Made by a program: the position numbers and the translations under genes
Notes under the pieces: generated by a model
Told to the model about the DNA's origin: nothing
Database searches by the model: none
What the model saw: only the letters and a program-made list of their open reading frames with translations
In this document: positions 48,401-60,177 of the stretch, in pieces
Position numbering within the stretch: position 1 is the stretch's first letter
Layout of the letters: each line of letters begins with the position of its first letter
NCBI GenBank assembly: GCA_030062745.1
Contig: CP099840.1
Location: forward strand, 11,856,437-11,920,436
Direction of reading: 5' to 3'
Length of the DNA: 64,000 bases
DNA from: Capitulum mitella
Taxonomy: Eukaryota > Arthropoda > Thecostraca > Pollicipedomorpha > Pollicipedidae

Positions 48401-51400
48401 TGCCAAACTAATTGGTTGGGCCGAACCAGGGGCACATGTAACTTGTTCAAAAGATTTAGCCCAATTTACTTTGGTCTGTGCCAAATCTATAATCTTGTAC
48501 ATATCTATTCTTTGTTATTTAGTATACTGCAGTGTGCCTACCATCCATTTAAGCCAAACATTTGTGATAAAAGGTATTTAGAAAAACCACATAGGTTGTG
48601 CCCATATCAACACTGGTCAGGCTTGCATCCTACCAGGTCAAGAAAAATGCCTGTGATCACTCGTAAATATTGCTACACATGGCTATGCTTCTGTGCCTAC
48701 TTTAGTTCCTTGATTACCACCACTTTTTTGTCAACATTTCAGTATTATTTTACTGCCTATACAACACCCTGGCTACAATAACAGTGGTTCTCATACATGT
48801 TACGGACACAATGAATATGCATTTGAACTTCATTGGATGTATTTGAGAATGATCACGCCACAGGAGCCCTCGCAATTTCCATAAATGGGGGCAAGGAGAC
48901 TGAGTGCTCACAGAAAGAAACTCCATACCGAAGAAGTGGGAAGTGGGAATCGACGAAATGACAGCTCCGGGTTCTTTCTTTTCAAACTGGTGCAGTTTAT
49001 CGCCCCACACCACTCAGCGCCACCCCCACTCGCCATCGCTAAAACGCCAAGCGCCCACGGTTTGGTTGCAGTTGACTTGCTGTCGTTCTGCGCATGCGCA
49101 CAGGGCCCGATAGCCAATGGTCATTTTTGGGGAGAGTTTCCCATCCATATAGTTTGTTATCCATGGCCGCGGTACATTTGATACTGGCGACATGATTTCA
49201 TGGATCTACTCACTTTTTGTTTTGTATTTTTTTTGTCGCGTTCTAGTCTTACGGCCGTCCTGCAGAAGTTTTGCAGTGGACATCTTGTATACAGAACATT
49301 TTTAGTTTTGCTCCTGTGTTTACTATGTTATGGTCTTCTTACCTTTCACGGAGCAGTTTTAGTGAGTACCGTACACAAGACACTATACTCTAGTTTCTAC
49401 CTTATATATGCCTTTTGCTGCGTTTTGATCTTGATATCACTGCTGCTCGGATATTTTTGTAGTAAGTGCCTTATATATGACTAACATGTTATCTTACGTC
49501 TGTTCGTTGCTACGCTGAAGCTTGGTCAGATAAAGAGCATGAATTGTCAGCATTATTTCATTCGTCTGACCATTGCTATTACTTATCACATTGTTATTTC
49601 TCTCTATTTCTTGTCACTCTAAATGTTTTCTACTTTAATTCATTTCATCTCTCATTTGTGATTACCTTTAAACCTTGCTGTAATTGTTGTTACTGTTATA
49701 TTTATATGCTATATTATATTCAATTATATATATTTAATATAGTGTGCATTATATTGTATTAAATATGTTGCCGAATGGTATTATTGCTACAAAAATGGAC
49801 AAAACGCACACCAAAAAACAGATGCTGAACAATCAACTTCAGTCATTTCCACTTCTTAGTTCTTTTAAACAATCCCTAAAACAAAGAACGGTGTGTAGGC
49901 ATTCAACAAATACCACATCCCTCCATGCATTATCATGCAATGCAACAAGAAAACTGAAATTAAATCATGAGAAGTCTCGAACATGGTAGAAGACTGTGTT
50001 TGAAAACGTTCATTCTGAATTGCGTGGAAGACCGTTGTGAATCAGTGTGCAGCCAAACGATGCTCAATATTCGAAAACTTCGTCCGAAAGATCCTTATTG
50101 GCATCCTGGCAACATGCCACGCAATTACAATTATACTGCACTCTCAAGGAAATGTAGAAAGGAACGTCAAGTTGGGTTGACAACTACCGTGAAAAGGCGC
50201 CTCATACAGTCCAAAAAAGACGGCTTTCCTGGGATTCGATCCCAACCTTACGCTTCAAAGCATAAGCACTTACCGACTGCGCTAATGCGGCCGGCCAGTC
50301 ATGCGGCAAATCTAAAAAAAGCAAAAAAAAAAAACGGGAAATCTGGTGCAGGCAAGTTTTCACCCGGTACGCCACAGGAGTTGGGCTCATGTGACGAAAA
50401 AAGTTCAAAGGGTCGTCAAAAAGCGATGAAACGAGCTATCATACGGTCTGACAATGACTGCAATCGAACGATAAGGAGCTGAGATACAGTTCTGCAAAAA
50501 TGACGCATTTAGCATCCAAACTCTATGGGCTGGTAGGAAAAGTACGCCATGCAGCGCTTGTGCTGCCAACTAACTTCGATGGGGGCCGATTTGTCGCATT
50601 TACGTCATGGCTGGATGTACACGAGGAACCTACTAATTTGCCCATCTCCCAAATCGGCTACGTAGGCATCCGGTCTGCTTTTAACCTGATATTTTTAACA
50701 ATGTCCATTTTTTAGCTAAAGTCGGCGTCCCATTATGTGAAACAAATTTATTTACAGTTACCACGTAATTAACACGCTACCACGTTTGAGTTTTTTCAGT
50801 TGCTGGTGATAGTTCAGCATCATTCTGTACGCTTATAAAGACACACACTGCCCGTAAACGTAATCACGCCAAAACAGAGGAGCATTTGAAATATGGGAAT
50901 TAAGCAGATTGCAAACAAGAAAACCCAGTCCTGCAGCTGAAACTAGCCCTATTTATTCAGGTTCATCAAATCATTAAATCAGTGTGCTGAACTTTGAAAT
51001 CTAATGATCCATTAGCCCGTTTTCGTCAGTTACGAGGAATTTTCCACTCCCTATGACACCCCAGTTGTGCTGATTTAGCGTGCCTAACTCTTCACTGAAT
51101 GTATTTCCTAGCGAGGGCACCTCCAGTTCTTGCAAATCAGTCCGCGATTTTTTTCCGATAAAGGCGACAAGTCGAAAATGTACGCATGTACTCAACACTC
51201 GATGTTTCCAGTACAATGCCGTTACTTTCATTACATTACAATAAGTAGTGCTGAAATAACGCTTGCTTATCAAGGCTGCCAACTCATGCCTTTTTCAAGG
51301 GAATTCGGCATTTGGGAGCGGAAAATTAGCGCAGAAAAGGTGGAATGAGACTGGAAAATTACTACTATTCAGCTGTCACTTGCCAACGAAAATTAAAAAT

Positions 51401-54400
51401 TTTGGGACTCTGGAGAATAACATGCCCTGAATCTTTAGAATCAAATACTGGGAGTGAGTGTGGGGGGAGTAGAAGCATGGTTCCTGTTCTATTCGCTTAA
51501 GACTTATGATTTGGTCGACGCTGTTGGTTCACGTCTCAAAGGTGCAGCTCAACAGCTGTTCTGGGCCATTTTCGGGATATCCCTGAAAAGCAGCCTTGAC
51601 ATCGAGAGCGTAAGTACCTCCTATGACTTGCAGAAGAAGGGCATGGCTCTTTCTAGACCTTCAAATGTTTTGAGGAGCCTAGAAGACTCACCAAACGTTT
51701 AAGAACACCCCCGCTATGTCCTTGTTTCAAAAAGGACATCCTTGGCTCACTTCCTTCCTTCCCTCTATCCTTGGCTCACAAAAAGAGCCTGTATCAGCTC
51801 CCTTTGATCGTCCTCAGCTTGGTGAATCCCAGGAGATCACAACTTGTCATGTTCTTGTCTTGTTCACAGCAGGGACCTTGGAAACATGAGACTTTTGTCC
51901 ATTAAGTGCAGTTTTTCAATACTGCGTTCCCTTGCCTTGCCTTCCCTTCACTTGCTCCACAATACCATGTGTCCAAACAATATTTGTCGACGACAAAAGA
52001 GCGTTGATGATCTTGTACAACTGCAATGAAAAGACATTGTAGTACGGCCATCAATATCTGCCGATCCTGAGCAGGTTGCTGACTTTCTCTGTATACCACA
52101 CTGTTTTCACCTCAGAGTTCGTCGCGTATCCTTTTCTACACCACATGCAACAATTTGACTTCCATCAAATCAGGACTTTACTTGAACTTCCCGGTTTGGA
52201 GTCTGTTAACGACGTTCCAGAACGTTTGATTCGGTCCTTCTTCCTTCTCTTCTTGTTACTTTCTCTATCCATTCTCGCTGTTTCGTTCCATTCATTCAGT
52301 CTGCAGTGCTTCCGCTAGGTATTCCTCTCAACAACTGTGGGTCTGATAACTGTGGCCTGTTATTCGATGGGCGCCTATCTTGCGGCGACTCGTATCGGTA
52401 CATGGGACGATCAACGGCTAGTCAAAAATGAAGCCTGACTTCGTTCAACCCACCATCAGTCATGAACCCTTCATTCCAGATGACCCACTGGCAGCCAGGA
52501 TGACCATGACCCGTGCGTCTTCCCCATTCGGTTCTCAATCACAGTGGATCCTCACCTGATGTCGGTCCTCCACCACGGTGGTGTCGTCGTCGGAGAAGTC
52601 GGTGCTGCCGTCGTCGTAGTTGCTCAGGTTCCAACTGTCCACGTTGACATTCTCAAAGGCCGACTTCTTGCCGGCCAGCGCGTGTTCCAGCTGCAATGCA
52701 ACGTGCAGATGGTCGATAAAGGTCAGACATTGTGTCAAACTGCGACAGACCCCAAAATGTACCTGGTTGGTGGTGGTTAATTTTCTGGACTGGCAGTAAA
52801 ATTTCTTACGTACGACTGTTCAACAATAAACAAAACTGGAGGTGTGTCAGATAAATACCGCGGAACAAAAAAACCTAACAATGCCGCTTAAAAAGTTCAA
52901 AGCATTGAGAGTAGAGATGACCTCTGGTGTAACTGATACCTGTCAATAGTTATCCTGTCTTGGGGTGAAACTCTAAAAAGAAGGAATGGACACGATATCC
53001 CTTTTAATCCGCCCCAATGGATACCAGCGAATTTCGTGGGTTTCGTTCGTGTGACCGTTACCGGCTTCCGCCAAGATTACAGAAATCCCAGCCGCAAACA
53101 ATGCGTCTGTTCTGTGCACGACCGTACGCCGGCGGCGGCCGTCGAACGCACCAGCTCCCGGCAGAGAGCGTAGCCGCGCTCCTCGGCGATGTCGCGCGGC
53201 GTCTTGCCGTTGTCGTTGACCTGGCGCGGGTCGGCGCCGGCGCGCAGCAGCAGCTTCATGCACTCAGGCCGGTTGTAAATGGCGCAGTAGTGTAGCGCCG
53301 TGTTGCCCTCGGCCGTGCGCGTGTTGAGCGAGTCGGCGTTCTGCACCAGGAAGTCGACGATGTGCAGCGAGCTGCCGTCCACCTCCTGCCGGCAGAGGCG
53401 CCGCGTGACGTCACGACCCCGACTGACCAATCGCCGATGAGCAGCGCAGGCAGCGGCCGGCCGGCGGGAAATGCATCCACGGCGGACCATGAACTTAGGT
53501 CCTGGCCCATCGACAGCATGGGGATAACACGTAACAAGTCCTGGACACATTAAAGGCTGACGTGAGCAGAGAGGAAAAGCCGAAAATCAGTTCCATACGA
53601 AGTAAATTCCTGATACGCCGACGGAACCTAGCGCTTTGCCAAGCACGGCAAGGGGCGGGAAATTGGCGCTTAGCTCCAAACCGTAGGCGTCTTGGTCCGG
53701 TATTCAGCCGGCACTGCTGCCGCCCGTAATGTGGTGCAGCACGGGAGCCAATCAGGTGGCCGCATCGAATACACTGAAGCCGCACCCGAGTCTATGTTAG
53801 CCCGGCCTCCGAGCCCTGATGACGCCACATATCACGCATCGTTAGTTCAGTGATAGAATGCTCGCCTGCCACGCGGGCAACCCGGGTTCGATTGCCGGCC
53901 GATACATTCTTCCTGATTTTGATCAGGATCTGTGCAAGATGAAACAAAGAAAGGACATGCACGGAAAGATGTCTGACGGATCTGCAAGACAGAACGCTGA
54001 GCCAATCTGCAAAACTCGATATTAAACGGCGCTGGAAGACACGACACTAAACGGGTCTGAAAGACGCGAAACTCAACGAATCCGAAACATGAAATGGAAA
54101 CGGACCTGAAAGACGAGATGCTGAACGGATCTGAATGACGATATGCTTAACGGATGTGAAATACGAGGGGCTGGACGAATTTGCCAGATGAGATGACACG
54201 CAGATCCGCTAGGCGAGGAGAAGAATGGGTCTATAAGACGAGACGATGGCAGGTCTGCTCAGTCTCGCCCTGCACATCCTTCCGTCTTCCTGTCTTGCAG
54301 ACCCGTTTAGCATTTCACTGTCAGGTCCGCTTATTTCATTTTCACATCCGTTCAGCGTCTAGTTTTGTAGATTCTTCAGCATTCCGTTTTGCAAATCCAT

Positions 54401-57400
54401 TCCTCGTGTCTCCCTGCAGATTCCTTCATAATCTCGTCTCGCAGATCATGATCAAAACTAGCAAGAATGCATCGGCCGGGAATCGAACCCGGGCCGCCCG
54501 CGTGGCAGGCGAGCATTCTACCACTGAACCACCGATGCTTGATACCAGGTGCCTTCAGGGGCCTGGCTCGGGGGCCTGGCCAAGATAGTCTGTGGCTTTC
54601 ACATGCCGTGCGGCCGCCTGACTGGCTCCCGGCTGGAAGAACGACTGGCAAAGGGACCACCAACAGACAGGTCCATAGAACGGATGCAAAACGTCGCTAC
54701 TACAGGGCAGCTGTTAAACATGAAGTCCCCAAACAGTCTGTCGTAGTGGAGAGATCAAGAGCGGCAGTCAGTACGGAGTCTACGTCATCCCAGCTCCGTG
54801 CAGTCAGTCCGTACTGGACCAACATCGGACTCCACCGCTGGTAAGGTACACCATCGCGGAGCACGCCACGTCACTACAGGCCGCGAGAACACGGACACCG
54901 GAGTCGTCGTAGGCTGCAGGTTTACCACTGGCTATCTCGCCGTCCCCCACCACAGAAGCCAGTTTTACGACAGAGGAAGTCAATGCGACGCCAGACGATG
55001 CCGCAGTGTACGACATTGTTATGACTTGCCGGCAGACCAATAACGTTGTAAAATGGCGCTGTCTGGAAGGTAAACACGACGGGCACTATGAGACACCCAA
55101 TGAGGTAGGGCTACGACAGACTGCACGTGTTCAAACACATTCTGACCTAAATACGCTTTTCTAACGATGACAAGCCCAATGACCACAAGACCTGCATGGC
55201 CTAATCAGCCCGGGACGTAATAACCAATAACCAATAATCACAGATCCTTAACAAATACATTTGACCAGTGAACAAGCCATACCAAGAAACCAGCTTTCCA
55301 AGCAGTCTGTAAGAAAGGTGTGCCATCATGAATATTGATCACCTATAAAGTTTGCTGGAACACAAAGAAGGCATAACATCCGCTAATCCCGGCAAGGGGA
55401 ACGACCTTACAAGTGCACAGTGTACCTGTCTCATGCACAAGTCGACATGACAGAAAACGTACGCTGCAACGCTGCATCACGAGTTGAGTAAAAATGGAGT
55501 TGCTGAGGATTAACGTGATCGCCCTGTCAGCAGAGTCTGCGCCACGCCGGGCCGGCAAAGGGTCTCGCGGCGGGCCGACGTTCGTGCTGCGACGGGGCAA
55601 AAACAAGTCACGGACAAAAACTGCAGACTGGCGAGCAGCCCCGCCGACGTGACGGTGTCAGAGCTGACTTTCCTGCTCTCGTATCTAGAACAGCCCACCG
55701 ACAGAAACCTTGTAAAACAGATATATCAGGCATCGGTGGTTCAGTGGTAGAATGCTCGCCTGCCACGCGGGCGGCCCGGGTTCGATTCCCGGCCGATGCA
55801 TCTTGCTGGTTTTGATTAGGCACGCGTACTGTTGTTCACGCTGTGAAACGTGGATCAGTGCACGGCCGATCCACGCCCAAATCGTTCGGCACTGTCTCCG
55901 CAGAAACGTGCTGAAAAACATCTGGTAGAAAATAATACTATAAAGCAATTGACTCGCATATCGCCACGCCGCACGGCAGAAAGCTGTCCTCTATGCATCG
56001 GCTCAACAGAAATCAACATGCTCGGCGTACAAACGGTGCTGAAAACAAGCCCGATTAACGGCTCCCCACGACGGCACTGAGAACAGATCCGACAGACAAG
56101 ATAGTGAACAGATCCGACAAACCATGTTATGAACAGATCTGACAGACCAGGCCATCACCACATCTGAAAGACGAGAAGGCAAACAGGTCTGAAAGACGAC
56201 ACGGGGAGCACATCTGGCAGATGATACGGAAAACATGTCTGAAACGCCCACTGAAAGTGACAGTGAGACCTGAGATCTGGTGAAGATCTGACAGACGAGA
56301 CAGTGAGAAAGTTTAAAAGATCAGGCAGTGAGCAGATCTGACCGATCAGATGGCAAACAGATCTGATAATACGAAACGATGAACAGGTTTCACAGATAGG
56401 TGGTTAACATATTTGACAGGCGTCACGGTGAGAGACTTTGGCAGATGATACGGCGAAAAGATATGGAAGACGACACGGCGCGCAGACCTGGCAGACAATG
56501 CGGCGGACAGATCTGACAGATGAGGTGGTTAATATGCTATATCTAAAAGGCAACAAGGTGAGCATATCTGAAACACCCGACGACGAAATGACCAGATCTG
56601 AAAGACGAGACGGTGAGCCACCCTAAAAGACGACAAAGTGGCGTGAACAGATCCGAAAGACGAGACAGCACCTAGTTCTGACACTTGAAGCGTTGAACAC
56701 GTCTGAACGACGGGACGGTGAACAGATCACAGAGATTCCATGATGAACAGATCTGACAGACCAAACGCCTTACACCGCGTCATCGTAGGAAGCCTGACTG
56801 GCTTCTGAGAGGTACAGAGAATGTCATACAGCAAGCCTGTGTGACGAAGTCAGAGCCGACTTCGCCGCTGCTTTATCTAGAGCGGCGAGCCGACAGGAGC
56901 CCTCTATCAACATCCGGCGCATCGGTGGTTCGGTGGTAGAATGCTCGTCTGCCACGTGGGAGGCCCGGGTCCGATTCCCGGCCGATGCACTCTTGCTGGT
57001 CTTGATAAGGATCTGCATGTCAAGACGATTAAGGGATCTGCGCGGAAAACCGTTGGACGGATCTGTAAAAAGAAATGCTGAACCAATCTGCAAAACTAAG
57101 TAATAGATAAACCTGAAAGACAAGATAATGGACTTATCTGAAAGACAACATGCGAAGAGGACATGAAAGACAAGATGCGAGGCGGGCCTGAAACACGAGA
57201 TGCCAAACGGATCTGAATGACGAAATACTAAGCGAACCTGACATACGAGAGGATGAACGAGCTTGCCAGACGAGACGAATGACATTCTCTGCATGAGAGG
57301 ATGAACGGTTCTAAAAGACGAGACTATGAAACATCTGCTCGCAATTTCGTCCTGTACATCCTTTCAACTTTTTGTCTTGCATACCAGTTTAGCATTTCCT

Positions 57401-60132
57401 CTTTCAGATCAATCAAGCATCTCATCTTTCATATTTCAAATTTCATTCACGAACCATCCATGCAGATCCATTTCTCGCCTCTCCCTGCAGATCACTTCAT
57501 AATCTCGTCTCGCAGATCCTGATCAAAACTGGCAAGAATGCATCGGCCGGGAATCGAACCCGGGCCGCCCGCGTGGCAGGCGAGCATTCTACCACTGAAC
57601 CACCGATGCTTGATACCAGGTGCCTTCAGGGGCCTGGCTCGGGGGCCTGGCCAAGATAGTCTCCGGCGTGGCTTTCACATGCCGTGCGGCCGCCTGACTG
57701 GCTCCCGACTGGAAGAACGACTGGCAAACGGACCACCAAACGAGACAACGGACACGTCCATAGAACGCAAGCAAAACGTCGCTACTACAGGGCAGCTGTT
57801 AAACATGAAGTCCCCAAACAGCCCGTCGTAGTGGAGAGATCAAGAGCGGCAGTCAGTACGGAGTCTACGTCATCCCAGCTCCGTGCCGTCAGTCCTTACT
57901 GGACCAACATCGCGCTCCACCGCTGGTAAGCTACACCATCGCGGAGCACGCCACGTCACTACAGGCCGCGAGAACACGGACACCGGAGTCGTCGTAGGCT
58001 GCAGGTTTACCACTGGCTATCTCGCCGTCCCCCACCGCAGAAGCCAGTTTTACGACAGAGGAAGTCAATACGACGTCACACGATGCAGCAGTTTACGACA
58101 GGGTTCCCACTCACCGGCGGGCCATAAACGTTGTGAATGACGCTGTCTAGGAGGTAGAAGGCAAACACGACGGGACAATATACAACAAACGATGAGATTG
58201 GGCTATGGCAGACTTCACGTGTTCAGACACATTCTGACCTAAGTTTGTTCTTCTAAGACTGACAAGCCTAGCGGGCACGAGACATCCTGTATGGTCTAAT
58301 CAGCCAAAGGCGTGATAACCAAAAACCAATACCTACACATTCTGAAACGACATATCTGCCCAATGAACAAGCCATACAACGTAACTAGCTTTCCACTTAG
58401 TCTGTCAGAAACATGTGCCATTACGAGCATTGATCAGCTACAAAGAGTTTGCCGGAACACACGGAAAAATAACAACATCGGCCAGTCCCGCCAAGGGGAA
58501 CGACCTTACAAGTGTGCAATGTACCTGCCTCATGCACAAATCAAAATGATAGAGAGCGCACGCTGGAACGTTTCATGACGACGTGAATACACCTGGAGTT
58601 ACTGAGGATTAACGTGATCGCCCTGTCAGCAGGGTATGCGCCACGCCGGGCCGGCAAAGGGTCTCGCGGCGGGCCGACGTTCGAGCTGTGACAAGGCAAA
58701 AACAAGTCACGGACAAAAACTGCAGACTGGCGAGCAGCCCCGTCGACGTGACGGGGTCAGAGTTGACTTTCCTGCTCTCGTATCTAGAACGGCCCACCCA
58801 CAGAAACCTTGTAAAACAGATATATCAGGCATCGGTGGTTCAGTCGTAGAATGCTCGCCTGCCACGCGGGCGGCCCGGGTTCGATTCCCGGCCGATGCAT
58901 TCTTGCTGGTTTTTACCAGGCACCAGTGTCGCAGACAGTGTCGAGAAGTATCGTGCCGAACGCGGACCAGCCACCATGATCTTCGGAAGGAAACAAGTTC
59001 AGCACCACAGAGTTCTGTCCGTCGATTATCCGAGCTTTTGGAGAGTAGGCAACCCAAATTCATAACGTGCCACAAGAAGGCTGACAGAACGGTGCGAATA
59101 AATGGAACAAATATGCTCGGTGAAGCCAAAAACAATAACATCCGACAACGAATGTATCTGCAATCTCGCAATGAATCTTCAGACCGAGATGAGGCAAGAA
59201 TTTACCAGGAGAAACGCGAGACAATTCGTAGCTGAAACACGACGCGCCGAACGGATCTGCATGACAGGACTGAAAACAGATCTGCAAGACGAGACTGTGG
59301 ACGGATTTGCGGGATGAGACGGTGAACGGATGTTCTAGTGGCAGACAAGGTGACTTTCTAGACATATTTTAATAAGAATTCTGGTCAGTCTGGATTCTGG
59401 CGAGCGGCCTCCCGGCGTGAACAGACCAAAGACGACTTTCCTGTTGTTCTTTCTGCAACGGCCCGCTCGCAAGAGGCCATCATATGTATGACAGCAGGCA
59501 TCGGTGGTTCAGTGGTAGAATGCTCGCCTGCCACGCGGGCGGCCCGGGTTCGATTCCCGGCCGATGCACTCTTGTTGGTTTTGATTAAGCAACACTGTCG
59601 CTACCATTGTCGAGAAACAAAGGGTTGGACGCGAACCGACCAGCCACCATGCTCTAAGAACAAGTTCAAACCCACGGACCGTGATGACTACTTGAAGAAT
59701 GACCGACGGTGGGTCAACCCAACTTATGTGCAGAGCAGACATCAACGTCATACTGCGCCATCTAAGACTGATACTGTTAACAAACGCACCTAACCATGCT
59801 CCATGAGAAGACAATGACAGACATCTGCACGCTGGCACTGCAGAGGCATCTTCCAGAGCATATTTTGCACGGATCTACACGACACCACTCTGAACGGACA
59901 CACAAGGTGAGTCCGTGAACGGAACTGCACGAGACGGTGATCAAACGTTTAGATGGCCGGCGAGACGTGACTTCCTGCATGGATTTTGATAGGAATGTTG
60001 GCCAGTTTGCAGGGGCGTCGATTTCTGTAAATGATTCGGGGGACCGAACCGAGGGCCCGACAACCTAACCTCCCCCAAATGAAGGTTTCTCAACGGGGAC
60101 TATCGGTCAAATAAAAATTGCACTTGTCCCCT

Positions 60133-60177
<45 letters not shown>

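Larger units (their letters stand above)
53836..60000. repeat. 3.1-kb tandem duplication carrying three tRNA-Gly copies per unit
   Basis: Unit 1 (53836 to 56918) and unit 2 (56919 to about 60000) share tRNA copies in the same order and orientation (plus, minus, plus) at offsets of 3083, 3071 and 3099 bp. Spacers match as well: GCCTTCAGGGGCCTGGCTCG at about 54549 and 57620, and GGATTAACGTGATCGCCCTG at about 55508 and 58609. The outer tRNAs of each unit differ by point changes, so the duplication is not very recent or is under uneven conversion. Confidence 0.8.

Noticed and set aside
49200-49762. Membrane-protein-like ORFs
   Set aside because: Hydrophobic runs come from T-rich composition. There is no start context, partner exon or family motif.
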